Assembly (NCBI GenBank): GCA_947629465.1
Contig: CANRDZ010000005.1
Span: 1-34,495 of the forward strand
Origin: an uncultured Bacilli bacterium
GTDB taxonomy: Bacteria; Bacillota_I; Bacilli_A; RF39; UBA660
Length of the DNA stretch: 34,495 bases
Direction: 5' to 3'
The notes below the pieces were generated by a model. The model was not told the DNA's origin, did not search any database, and saw only the letters and a list, made by a program, of their open reading frames with translations. Below, piece by piece: positions 17,284 to 25,320 of the stretch. The translations under genes and the position numbers were made by a program. Numbering within the stretch: position 1 is the stretch's first letter; each line of letters starts with the position of its first letter.

Positions 17284-17631
17284 TCACTTATTTTCATTAT
17301 TAACATCTATTTTTTTATTTGTTGACAAAAATGTAACTCTTTCAGCAATAACATCTGTAACAAAATGAACTTTTTTATTTTCATCTTCATATTTGCTTGA
17401 TTGAAGTCTTCCCTTAACTCCAATTACATCACCAACATGACAATACTCTGTCGTAGTAGCAGCCACACTATTCCATAAAATACATCTTATAAAATCACTT
17501 TCATATATTCCTTCAGCATTTTTAAAATTTCTATTAACTGCTAGAATAACTGATGTAACTTTTTTATTTTCATCAACTTCAATTATTTCGGGATTTTGAG
17601 TAAGTCTTCCAACTAAAATAACATTATTCAT
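17284..17631 (-). CDS. ssb: Single-stranded DNA-binding protein
   Basis: This 115-residue OB-fold SSB starts MNNVILVGRLTQNPE and contains the DFIRCILWNSVAATTTEY block and the GDVIGVKGRLQSSKYED strand pair. It binds ssDNA during replication, repair or uptake. The C-terminus ends in VNNENK and lacks the acidic tip (DDDIPF-like) that recruits partner proteins; B. subtilis SsbB, the competence paralog, is similarly short. It could therefore be an SsbB-type protein rather than the essential SSB. A strong SD, AAAGGAGG, precedes the ATG. Confidence 0.92.
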   Translation of the reverse strand: MNNVILVGRLTQNPEIIEVDENKKVTSVILAVNRNFKNAEGIYESDFIRCILWNSVAATTTEYCHVGDVIGVKGRLQSSKYEDENKKVHFVTDVIAERVTFLSTNKKIDVNNENK

Positions 17632-17742
17632 TTATAATCCTCCTTTCTCATTCAAAATAACATAAAATTGTTAAATAACCAAATTGTTAAATATTATAAA
17701 ATTTAACTAATAAAATCAACCAATTATATAGAAATTTAGAGC

Positions 17743-17779
17743 AAAAAAAATTACTAAATATCTTAATTTAGCAATTTTT
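17743..17779 (-). terminator. Terminator of sufB
   Basis: On the minus strand AATTGCTAAAT pairs with ATTTAGTAATT (one mismatch), followed by a T run. The stem overlaps the sufB stop codon. Confidence 0.75.
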
Positions 17780-19079
17780 AATCTTTTATTAATCTATTTA
17801 ATTCAACAGCATATTCCATTGGTAATTCTTTTTTAAAATCAGCAATAAATCCCATAATTAATAATTCTTTAGCCTTATTTTCCGATAATCCTTTACTCAT
17901 TAAATAATTTAATATTTCCTCATTAACTTTAGAAATTGTAGCTTCATGTTCTAAAGTACTAGAATCATTTAAAACAATATTTTTAGGATAAGTATTACTA
18001 CTTGATAAATTATCTAAAATCAATGTATCACATGCAACTTTAGCATAAGAATTTAAAGCATTAACACCAATATTAACTAACCCCCGATAATTACTTAAAC
18101 CTCCTGATTCAGCAATACTCTTACTAATAATATTGCTTTTAGTATTTTTACCTATATGAATCATTTTAGCACCAGCATCTAATTTTTGATTATTTTTAGC
18201 ATAAGCAATAGATAAACTATTACCAATAGAATTATCACCTTTTAAAATGCAACTTGGATATTTCATAGTAATTTTACTTCCAATATTACCATCTACCCAT
18301 TCCATAACGCCAAAATCATCAACTATAGCTCTTTTAGTAACTAAATTATAAACATCTTTACTCCAATTTTGAATAGTAGAATAACGAACATGAGCATGTT
18401 TACCAACAAAAATTTCTACTACTCCGGCATGAAGTGATGAAGATGAATAACTTTTAGCAGTACAACCTTCAATATATTCTAAACTACTATAATCATCTAC
18501 TATTATAATAGTTCTTTCAAATTGTCCTAAAGATTCACTATTAATTCGAAAGTAACTTTGAAGAGGACGATCCAACTTAATATGAGGTGGAATATATATA
18601 AATGAACCTCCACTCCATAAAGCACCATTTAAAGCCGTATATTTATTTTCATCATATTTAACTAATTTATTAAAATATTTATAAAAAAGATCTGGATATT
18701 TTTTTAAAGCTTCATCAGTTGAAGTAAATATAATATTTTTATTTTCAGCTGATGCTGAATTTTTATGATATACTACTTCACTTTCATATTGATTAGAAAC
18801 TCCATCTAAATACTTTTTTTCAGCTTCTATCACTCCTAAAGAAGCAAAAGTATTTTTAATCTCTTCATCAACATTTTTCCATTCTTCTTCAATTTTATTA
18901 TTTTCACTTTTATAATAATTTATATTATTAAAATCTATATCAATTTTAGGTCCAAAGCTAGGATTATCTAATTTAAAAAAAGTCTCTAAAGCTTTTAAAC
19001 GAAAAGAAAGCATTTTATCATCTTCCCCTTTTTTATTAGATAACCATTTAACAAAATCTTTATTTAAAACTTTATACAT
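17778..19079 (-). CDS. sufB: Fe-S cluster assembly scaffold SufB
   Basis: This 433-residue protein has the length and motifs of SufB, the scaffold of the SufBCD complex that builds Fe-S clusters in the cytoplasm. Visible blocks are LNGALWSGGSFIYIPP, EYIEGCTA, IQNWSKDVYNLVTKRA, GSKITMKYPSCILKG and the late KVACDTLILDNLS cysteine with SSTLEHEATISK. An SD of AAAGGGG precedes the ATG. It stands alone: sufC, sufD, sufS and sufU are not beside it, although these genes are usually clustered. Confidence 0.95.
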   Translation of the reverse strand: MYKVLNKDFVKWLSNKKGEDDKMLSFRLKALETFFKLDNPSFGPKIDIDFNNINYYKSENNKIEEEWKNVDEEIKNTFASLGVIEAEKKYLDGVSNQYESEVVYHKNSASAENKNIIFTSTDEALKKYPDLFYKYFNKLVKYDENKYTALNGALWSGGSFIYIPPHIKLDRPLQSYFRINSESLGQFERTIIIVDDYSSLEYIEGCTAKSYSSSSLHAGVVEIFVGKHAHVRYSTIQNWSKDVYNLVTKRAIVDDFGVMEWVDGNIGSKITMKYPSCILKGDNSIGNSLSIAYAKNNQKLDAGAKMIHIGKNTKSNIISKSIAESGGLSNYRGLVNIGVNALNSYAKVACDTLILDNLSSSNTYPKNIVLNDSSTLEHEATISKVNEEILNYLMSKGLSENKAKELLIMGFIADFKKELPMEYAVELNRLIKD

Positions 19080-19173
19080 AAAGCATCCCCTTTAAATAAT
19101 ACACTAAAAACAATTCAAAAACAATTGTAATTTATTATTTCATTTGCTAAAATTATTATAGGAGAATATGTTT

Positions 19174-19773
19174 ATGAATAATGAATTATTTATAAGTCAA
19201 AACAAAACGATATATCCATCTTTAGCTAACTTTTCAATAGTAAATAATAAATTAATTTTAAATTTAGATAAAACTTATATAATTCCACTTACTCATATTA
19301 ATTTATCAACTATTAATTCAAATATATTTTTATTAAATCCAATTGAATTATTTCAAAGCTTATATATTTTAGAACTATTATATAAAAACGAATTAAATAA
19401 TAGTGAAATAACTTTTATTAATAACTATGTAAAAAAATATTTGAACTTAAATGATTTAATTCTTACTAATCAAAGTGATGAAAATATCCGTGTAAATTCC
19501 TTGGGAATTCCCATTTATACAGCTTATAATGATTATTTCATTAATTCTCCATGTGCCAATGAAATTAAAAATACAATAAATAGTCATACTGAAGATATAG
19601 AAAAAGGAGGAAAAGGAATGCGATTAGTGCTTTCTAATCCTAATTTTAAAGGTGAATTTGAAGAAGAAAATTCTCTGCCATATATTGAACGGGCTGGTTT
19701 TACCACATTATTTATTATTTTTGGTACTTCAATATTAACTATAATATATATTATTTTCTTTATTGCTAAATAA
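19174..19773 (+). CDS. C-terminally anchored hypothetical protein
   Basis: This 199-residue protein has one hydrophobic segment at its very C-terminus (about 177-197), which suggests tail anchoring with the bulk of the protein in the cytoplasm. The N-terminal part is Asn/Leu/Ile rich and unrecognised. A Gly/Lys patch (EKGGKGMRLVLSNP) precedes the membrane segment. The ATG at 19174 was preferred to the in-frame ATG at 19168 because AGGAG (19160-19164) lies nine bases before it. Confidence 0.7.
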   Translation: MNNELFISQNKTIYPSLANFSIVNNKLILNLDKTYIIPLTHINLSTINSNIFLLNPIELFQSLYILELLYKNELNNSEITFINNYVKKYLNLNDLILTNQSDENIRVNSLGIPIYTAYNDYFINSPCANEIKNTINSHTEDIEKGGKGMRLVLSNPNFKGEFEEENSLPYIERAGFTTLFIIFGTSILTIIYIIFFIAK

Positions 19774-19794
19774 TTATAAACTAAATAATAAGCT

Positions 19795-19828
19795 CTATAA
19801 TAAAGCTATAATAAAGCACTATAATAAA
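19795..19828 (+). repeat. Tandem repeats upstream of the mraZ-like gene
   Basis: CTATAATAAAG occurs at 19795-19805 and 19806-19816, and CTATAATAAA again at 19819-19828 after a two-base insertion. The spacing is 11 and 13 bp. The array ends four bases before a TTGACA. Its position and near-helical period fit a binding array for the protein encoded just downstream. Confidence 0.75.
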
Positions 19829-19832
19829 ACGC

Positions 19833-19861
19833 TTGACATTTACTTAATAATATAGTAAAGT
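19833..19861 (+). promoter_or_regulatory. Promoter of the mraZ-like gene
   Basis: TTGACA (19833-19838) is a perfect -35. The -10 is less clear: TAAAGT (19856-19861) at 17 bp, or TATAGT (19851-19856) at an unusually short 12 bp. Confidence 0.55.
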
Positions 19862-19889
19862 AATTTCTTGATTTTTAGGGGGTTTAATA

Positions 19890-20297
19890 ATGTTTGGTGA
19901 AAAATTAATTATTGGCACTGCACAAGGAAAAATTGATGGAAAAGGAAGAATTATTCTTCCCAATTTTACTTATGCTAGTCCTAACGATGAACTTATTTTA
20001 CAAGTTTTAGATACAGAAAAAGAAACATTTCTTAAATTATCATTATGTAAAAACTATCTTGAACTAATTAAAAAATTTCAAGAACTTAAAGAAAAAGCCA
20101 CATCAATTGAAGAATTTGAAAAATATAGTCGTGAAATAGAAATAATTTGTTTAAAAATTGCTTGTTGTGTAAAAATAGATGATCGTAGAAGATTTAATAT
20201 TCCCAATTCAATAATGAAAGAAAATAATCTTTTACCTGGTGATGACATTTTTATTAAAGGAGCTGGCACTTCAACATTTATCTTAAAGAAAAAATAG
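19890..20297 (+). CDS. mraZ: MraZ-like transcriptional regulator
   Basis: This 135-residue protein has two AbrB-like swapped-hairpin repeats, each with the DXXXR signature of MraZ: IDGKGRIILP (Asp16, Arg20) and IDDRRRFNIP (Asp97, Arg101). MraZ forms a ring-shaped oligomer that binds tandem DNA repeats upstream of the cell-division/cell-wall cluster and represses it. Here the usual neighbours (mraW/rsmH, ftsL, pbp) are absent and the gene is alone. The first half is somewhat divergent. A strong SD, AGGGGG, precedes the ATG. Direct repeats upstream suggest autoregulation. Confidence 0.85.
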   Translation: MFGEKLIIGTAQGKIDGKGRIILPNFTYASPNDELILQVLDTEKETFLKLSLCKNYLELIKKFQELKEKATSIEEFEKYSREIEIICLKIACCVKIDDRRRFNIPNSIMKENNLLPGDDIFIKGAGTSTFILKKK

Positions 20298-20312
20298 TCG
20301 CAAGACTATTTT
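20291..20312 (+). terminator. Bidirectional terminator with GCAA tetraloop
   Basis: AAAATAGTC-GCAA-GACTATTTT is a perfect 9-bp stem closed by a GNRA tetraloop. It overlaps the stop codons of both convergent genes (mraZ-like and spoVS), with A/T runs on each side. Confidence 0.85.
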
Positions 20313-20571
20313 ATTTTGATTCAACAATAAGTTTAATAGCAGTTTTTTGTTCTCCATTAATTGAAATATCATTAAATGCAGGTATTACTACTAAATTATC
20401 TCCCGTTGGAGCTACGAATCCTCTACAAATAGCTATTGCTTTAATGGCTTGATTTAGAGAACCAGCACCAATTGTTTGAAGTTCTACACTTCCCTTTTCC
20501 CTATAAATATTTGCAATAGCACCAGCTACTTTACTGGGATTAGATTTACTAGATACTTTTAAAATTTCCAT
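20311..20571 (-). CDS. spoVS: Stage V sporulation protein S
   Basis: This 86-residue protein is the full usual length of SpoVS. It matches the highly conserved family through MEILKVSSKSNPSKVAGAIA, the central QTIGAGSLNQAIKAIAICRG, and FVAPTGDNLVVIPAF. The protein is a small Alba-like nucleic-acid-binding fold; in B. subtilis it affects spore coat assembly and septation. Its presence suggests a sporulating ancestor or retained sporulation regulation, but SpoVS also occurs in non-sporulators. Confidence 0.96.
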   Translation of the reverse strand: MEILKVSSKSNPSKVAGAIANIYREKGSVELQTIGAGSLNQAIKAIAICRGFVAPTGDNLVVIPAFNDISINGEQKTAIKLIVESK

Positions 20572-20636
20572 AATATATTCCTTTCTTGTCTAATTAAATA
20601 TATGAACCAATTTTAAAAATATTCTTTTATAAATAA

Positions 20637-21206
20637 TTATTTAACTTTTTTATTTTTTCCATCTTTCTTGGGCGTAAATTCATCTTTTTTATTAATAATA
20701 AATGCTACCAAAGGATCCATTAAATCTAAAATTCCATTGATAAGGAAGAAAAATCCTAAAACAAGAATTTGTATATCACTAGTATAATATAAATTCAATG
20801 TCGTAATTATACCAGCAATTATAAATAAAACTAAATTGACTACGTTAAGTTCCCATAACTTATTTTTACGATCATGATAATAATCACTTTCTTTTAATTT
20901 AGTTAAACTCATAAGTATTATCCAAATAAATAAAAGTAAAGCTAAATTCCAAGGTTCAGTTATATCTAAAAATAACAATAAAATAAGAATTAATAAAGAG
21001 CTAAGAGAAGTACTAAATCCAGAATATTCTTTAAAACTTAAAATTAAAATATTTTTAATTAAATGAACTATTCCATATAAAGATATTATTAAGATAAAAA
21101 TTAACCTAACATTCATAACACCAAATATTGGAAGAATACAAATAATTGCTCCTATAGCGATTAAAATCCATCCAGTAATAAATTCTACTAAAGTTCTTTT
21201 ATTCAT
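20637..21206 (-). CDS. DUF308/HdeD-like membrane protein
   Basis: This 189-residue protein has six hydrophobic segments in three hairpins and a Lys/Asp-rich cytoplasmic tail (FTPKKDGKNKKVK). The repeated pairs of membrane helices with GxxxIxxP-type turns (ITGWILIAIGAIICILPIFG) fit the DUF308/HdeD family. In E. coli HdeD is linked to acid resistance; the function here is unknown. It lies between spoVS and uppS on the same strand. Confidence 0.7.
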   Translation of the reverse strand: MNKRTLVEFITGWILIAIGAIICILPIFGVMNVRLIFILIISLYGIVHLIKNILILSFKEYSGFSTSLSSLLILILLLFLDITEPWNLALLLFIWIILMSLTKLKESDYYHDRKNKLWELNVVNLVLFIIAGIITTLNLYYTSDIQILVLGFFFLINGILDLMDPLVAFIINKKDEFTPKKDGKNKKVK

Positions 21207-21254
21207 ATTACCACGCTTTCTTTATTTAAATTATAATTTATTCCCATAAATATT

Positions 21255-21962
21255 TCAATTATTTTTTACATCACCAAATTTACGATCACATTTATTATAA
21301 TATATTAAAGCTTCATCAAATTCTTTCTCATCAAAATCAGGAAAAAAAGTATCAGTAAAATAAATTTCTGCATAGAAATTTTGATACAACATAAAATTAC
21401 TTAATCTATGTTCTTTACCAGTTCTAATTAATAAATCTATTGGAGGTAAATCTTGATATAAATATTTTCTAAATGTTTCTCTATTTAAAGCTTCTTTTTT
21501 TAAAAAACCACTATTTAAATCATTTGCAATTTTTAAACAAGCATCAACTATTTCTTCTTGACCACCATAATTTAAACAAATATTTAAAATACATTTTGTA
21601 TTATTTTTTGTTTTCTCAATAATATGTTTCATTGCCTCAATAACATCACTTCTTAAATTACAAGTTCTTCCACTAAAAACAACTTTAATATTATCTTTAC
21701 ATATAGTATCTAATTTTGTTTTAAAATAATATATTAACAAATCCATTAAATTATTTACTTCTTCTTCACTTCTTTTAAAATTATCTGTTGAAAAGGCATA
21801 AACTGATAAATATTTAATTCCTAAATTTTTAGCATAAAGAGCTATCTTCTCTAAAACCTTACCACCAGCTTTATGTCCTTCACTTCTATTTAAGCCTTTT
21901 TCTTTAGCCCATCTTCCATTACCATCCATTATTATTCCAACATGTAAAGGTATTTTATTCAT
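21255..21962 (-). CDS. uppS: Undecaprenyl diphosphate synthase (cis-prenyltransferase)
   Basis: This 235-residue protein makes the C55 lipid carrier for peptidoglycan by chain elongation of farnesyl diphosphate with isopentenyl diphosphate. Motifs are HVGIIMDGNGRWAKEKG with the catalytic Asp13, LSVYAFSTDNFKR, CLNYGGQEEI and the C-terminal LIRTGKEHRLSNFMLYQ..EIYFTDTFFPDF. The TGGEQR of most family members is TGKEHR here. The cdsA partner is not adjacent. An SD of AGGAG precedes the ATG. A terminator lies between it and the upstream HD gene. Confidence 0.96.
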   Translation of the reverse strand: MNKIPLHVGIIMDGNGRWAKEKGLNRSEGHKAGGKVLEKIALYAKNLGIKYLSVYAFSTDNFKRSEEEVNNLMDLLIYYFKTKLDTICKDNIKVVFSGRTCNLRSDVIEAMKHIIEKTKNNTKCILNICLNYGGQEEIVDACLKIANDLNSGFLKKEALNRETFRKYLYQDLPPIDLLIRTGKEHRLSNFMLYQNFYAEIYFTDTFFPDFDEKEFDEALIYYNKCDRKFGDVKNN

Positions 21963-21976
21963 AAAAAACTCCTATC

Positions 21977-21998
21977 TAAAAAAGTGGCATAGCCACTT
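21977..21998 (-). terminator. Terminator between HD gene and uppS
   Basis: AAAGTGGC-TAT-GCCACTTT is a perfect 8-bp stem with a tight loop, followed by T on the minus strand. It overlaps the end of the HD-domain gene and sits just before the uppS SD, so uppS needs its own promoter or depends on read-through. Confidence 0.8.
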
Positions 21999-22531
21999 TA
22001 TTTTATTACTAAATTAAAAGCAAAAATAATATATAAACACATTTTATATTTAACTTTAAATACTAAAGTCTCATATATAGATACTAATAAATCACATAAA
22101 CAAACAATATACCCTTCTTTACTTTTAGGTTTATATTTAGTAGCATTAACTTTTTCTCTTTTATTTATAAAAGGAAAAGCATTTTTTACTAATGCATAAT
22201 GATACATATGTGTTTCTATAATATTAGCTTCATTTTCATTTATATCAAAATATAATTTAGCATTTTTAACACTAATTTTAGGATGGTTTAAATAAGAAAT
22301 ATCTTCATTTTCATTTGTATTACCATGAAAAAAATCATGTAAAAGTCCAGATATAGCGGCATCTTTACTATTTCCTTTAAACATTTTTGTAACTAAATAA
22401 CTTAAATATGACACTCTTTTACAATGATCATATCTAGTTGAACCATGATGAATATCATTTTTTAATAACAAAAAATTTTCATTATCTACCATATTTTTTA
22501 TAATTTCTCTATATTCATTTTTTAATTTCAT
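21998..22531 (-). CDS. HD-domain hydrolase
   Basis: This 177-residue protein has a His in TRYDHCKRVSYLSY, the signature LLHDFFHG (HD pair) and later HM.HYA, followed by CLCDLLVSIYE whose Asp would be the last metal ligand. It is a metal-dependent phosphohydrolase of the HD superfamily with unknown substrate. The C-terminal ~25 residues are hydrophobic (MCLYIIFAFNLVIK), which is unusual for a soluble HD protein. An AGAGGT SD precedes the ATG. Confidence 0.8.
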   Translation of the reverse strand: MKLKNEYREIIKNMVDNENFLLLKNDIHHGSTRYDHCKRVSYLSYLVTKMFKGNSKDAAISGLLHDFFHGNTNENEDISYLNHPKISVKNAKLYFDINENEANIIETHMYHYALVKNAFPFINKREKVNATKYKPKSKEGYIVCLCDLLVSIYETLVFKVKYKMCLYIIFAFNLVIK

Positions 22532-22614
22532 CTATTAATACCTCTTTTTATTTAATCTATTAAATAATATTAAAGACTTTACAATTATATCATATGTTTT
22601 ACTAAAATGCAAAA

Positions 22615-23556
22615 TTAACGCTTTCTTGTTAACAAAATAGAATCTTTGATATCAGTATCTTTAGTAATTTCACTAGTTCCTTTAAAAGATATTAATTCTA
22701 ATTCAAGATCTTTCAATATTTTTTTAAGTTGTTCAATATTATATATTGATTCCCAACTTACCTCTCCACAAGAATATTTATCTGTTTGATATAAATAACT
22801 TATGAGTAATTTTCCATTATGGTTAAGTTTATCTACTAATTTATAAATTAAATTTTTTATAATTTCATAATTATCTAAATAAGTAGCTACATTTGATAGC
22901 CAAATATTATCATAAAAATCATGTAATTCAATTTTTACTAAATTTCCTTCTATAAAATTAGGTATTACTTTTTTTACTTTATTTTTTGCTTCTAAAAAAG
23001 AAGATTTACTATTCAAATATTTATTTATACTAGTTATAACTATTTGTTCACATTCATCTAAAGTAAATAATTTTTCTCTAATATCTATTGGAATAAACAT
23101 TTGAAATAAATTATACCAAAAAAAATATGAATCTTTATCTAATGAAATAAGTGTAGAAGATAACTTTTCAAAAATTCTTATATTAAAAGCACTATAATTA
23201 TATTTATATCTTCTAGGATAATTTACATATCTCAAAAATTTAAAAAAATCTTCATAATCCAAACATATTATAGCAGCTACTTTCAAAAAATAATAATATT
23301 TAGCATAAGGATTGATATCTACTAAAGTAACATTCTTACACCCACTACAAATAGCATTTATAGCTTGATCACCAGAACTTCCAACAGTAAGTAAAGATTT
23401 ATTTTTTAAATCAAATTCATTAATATAACCATTAATATTTTCATTACTAAATGGATATATTCGATAAAAACTAAATTTACTACTTTCATCATATACCATA
23501 CGTCCATTTAGTCTTTTAATTGCTTTATTTAAATTAATTTCTAAATTACCATCCAT
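22615..23556 (-). CDS. SAM-binding protein resembling BtaA/DUF3419
   Basis: This 313-residue protein contains a Rossmann-type SAM site, LLTVGSSGDQAINAICSG, followed by VTLVDINPYAKYYYFLK with the acidic residue expected at the end of strand 2. This resembles DUF3419 proteins such as BtaA, which transfer the 3-amino-3-carboxypropyl group of SAM in betaine-lipid synthesis. The last part is a methyltransferase-like LISYLYQT stretch. No BtaB is nearby. The reaction cannot be decided from the sequence; a methyltransferase is possible. Confidence 0.65.
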   Translation of the reverse strand: MDGNLEINLNKAIKRLNGRMVYDESSKFSFYRIYPFSNENINGYINEFDLKNKSLLTVGSSGDQAINAICSGCKNVTLVDINPYAKYYYFLKVAAIICLDYEDFFKFLRYVNYPRRYKYNYSAFNIRIFEKLSSTLISLDKDSYFFWYNLFQMFIPIDIREKLFTLDECEQIVITSINKYLNSKSSFLEAKNKVKKVIPNFIEGNLVKIELHDFYDNIWLSNVATYLDNYEIIKNLIYKLVDKLNHNGKLLISYLYQTDKYSCGEVSWESIYNIEQLKKILKDLELELISFKGTSEITKDTDIKDSILLTRKR

Positions 23557-23605
23557 AAAACCTCTTCAACTCCAAAAACATATTCTATCATAAATTACTT
23601 AATAT

Positions 23606-23646
23606 TAAAACTCGAACTTATCAAATAATTAAAAAAGTCCGAGTTT
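23606..23646 (-). terminator. Terminator of tRNA-Thr
   Basis: On the minus strand AAACTCGGACTT pairs with AAGTTCGAGTTT, a 12-bp stem with one G-T pair. A modest AT-rich tail follows. It lies 11 bases past the tRNA. Confidence 0.65.
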
Positions 23647-23656
23647 GGTACCTATC

Positions 23657-23730
23657 TGGTGCCGATTGGCAGAATTGAACTGCCCTTTGATGCTTACCAT
23701 GCATCTGTAATGCCTCTATACTAAATCGGC
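23657..23730 (-). tRNA. tRNA-Thr (anticodon GGT)
   Basis: The acceptor stem is GCCGATT/AATCGGC with discriminator A and encoded CCA. The anticodon arm is GATGC-ATGGTAA-GCATC, giving GGT. The T arm is GGCAG-TTCAATT-CTGCC. The D stem has only three good pairs (GTA/TAC). The anticodon reads ACC/ACU. Confidence 0.92.
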
Positions 23731-23734
23731 TTAT

Positions 23735-23771
23735 AAAATATATAATTATATTATTTTATAATTATATATTT
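23735..23771. repeat. 15-bp perfect AT palindrome over the tRNA-Thr promoter
   Basis: AAATATATAATTATA is followed by a short spacer and its exact inverse TATAATTATATATTT. On the minus strand TTGAAA lies at its outer edge, with a TAATAT about 17 bp further in, so the tRNA-Thr promoter is probably inside the hairpin. It also follows the stop of the cohesin gene closely and could be its 3' hairpin. Confidence 0.6.
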
Positions 23772-23785
23772 TTCAACATTTTTAT

Positions 23786-25309
23786 TTATTCTTTACTTTT
23801 TTTCTTTTTAATTTTATCATCTTCAAAAATATCATAAAATTCTTTTGTCTCTTCTTCTTTATTTACTATTTCTTTTATTTCATTAATATCTTCTTTTATT
23901 ATACTTTCATTTATTTCTTCTTCAATTTTAGCTTTTTTTTGCTTATTCTTCTTTTTATTTTTTTTAGTTTCAGGTTTAATTTCTTCTTTTTTACTTTCTA
24001 ATTCTTTTTTTAATTCATTATTCTTTTTTATAGTTTTTCTCTTGCTAGAATTTAAATTAATTAAACAAATAATAGCTAAAAGTAAACCTATACCAAAGGC
24101 TACTATAACATAAAAATATGTTTGATTTAAATCTTCTAAAGATTCTATAATACTTTGATCATAATAAGCAAATGTCTTATTAACAGAATCATAATTATAA
24201 AAATCCTTTTCACCATTTAAAACATTTATACCATAAACTATATAATTTTGTGAATCTTCACGTGCTTTAAAAACTGTATAAGTATTTCCATCTATTTCTT
24301 CTTCATATTTTGTCAAACCTTTTAATTCATCATCATAATCTAAAACAATAATTTTTAAACTAGTTCCTATAGTTTCTGTATATTTTTTATAATTACCATT
24401 ATCATATATAAAATTTAAAACAGTACCATCATCTTTTTTTAATCCAACTAAAGTATAATCCAATTTTTCATTATAACAAGCCGGTATCTTTAAACCATTA
24501 ATCTCAACTTCACTTTCATTATATAATTCTGGACAACTATAATTACTGCGAAGTTTTATAACTGTATAATTTAAATTATTAATTGTTACATTAATAGGAT
24601 TTTCATCAATAACATTTACTAAAATTGTATAAGTTTTTTCACTACCATTTTCCGCTCTTACAACGACATTAACTGTATTAATTCCTTCCGTTACTTCTAT
24701 AGTACCATCACCAGATACATGAGATTTACTATCACTTGGAGTAGCATTTACTTTAATACTATTAGTACCTTCTGGAACATTAATAGAATAATTTAAAGTA
24801 TCTTTATTAAATACAGGATCTAAAGTGTATCCTTCAATACTTAAACTTTTTAAATTATTATCTTTAGAATAACTAGCCTCTAATTCTTCTTGAGTTATAA
24901 TTTTAATTGTTTTAGTAGATTGGCTAACAGTCATTTCATTCATATCATTATCATAAACTAAAAGACTTCCAATTGATAATTTTGATGATCCAGTTTTTAA
25001 AGTTTTAAATTTAAATGTATAAGTTTTACTTTTAACACCATCTACACCAGAAGCATAACCAACCATATAATTACCAGAACTTTCAGCTGTAGATGAAGTT
25101 AATTGTAAATATTTTTTATCATAATTAAGTTGCATTTCCCAACTACCAATTGGTGTATTACTAGATAATTTAACTGTTACTGTAACACTATTATTAACGA
25201 CAATTTGATTAGAAGATGAAATAGAAACACTAGCGCTTGCAGCATATACTAAATTAGGTAATAAAACTAAATTTAATATTGTTAATAACAAAATCGTAAA
25301 TTTTTTCAT
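23786..25309 (-). CDS. Membrane-anchored cohesin-domain surface protein
   Basis: This 507-residue protein has a signal peptide (1-24), a cohesin-like beta sandwich at about 25-137 (ASVSISSSNQIVVNNSVTV, GSWEMQLNYDKKYLQL), and a cadherin-like beta-sandwich domain at about 148-234. A Tyr-rich region with one Cys pair (259, 278) follows, then a membrane segment at 397-417 and a cytoplasmic Lys/Glu-rich tail of ~90 residues. Cohesins bind dockerins. The gene lies 11 bases downstream of a dockerin-bearing glucosaminidase on the same strand and is very probably co-transcribed. It likely tethers that enzyme to the cell. SD AAAGGAG. Confidence 0.85.
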   Translation of the reverse strand: MKKFTILLLTILNLVLLPNLVYAASASVSISSSNQIVVNNSVTVTVKLSSNTPIGSWEMQLNYDKKYLQLTSSTAESSGNYMVGYASGVDGVKSKTYTFKFKTLKTGSSKLSIGSLLVYDNDMNEMTVSQSTKTIKIITQEELEASYSKDNNLKSLSIEGYTLDPVFNKDTLNYSINVPEGTNSIKVNATPSDSKSHVSGDGTIEVTEGINTVNVVVRAENGSEKTYTILVNVIDENPINVTINNLNYTVIKLRSNYSCPELYNESEVEINGLKIPACYNEKLDYTLVGLKKDDGTVLNFIYDNGNYKKYTETIGTSLKIIVLDYDDELKGLTKYEEEIDGNTYTVFKAREDSQNYIVYGINVLNGEKDFYNYDSVNKTFAYYDQSIIESLEDLNQTYFYVIVAFGIGLLLAIICLINLNSSKRKTIKKNNELKKELESKKEEIKPETKKNKKKNKQKKAKIEEEINESIIKEDINEIKEIVNKEEETKEFYDIFEDDKIKKKKSKE

Positions 25310-25320
25310 ATCTTACTCCT

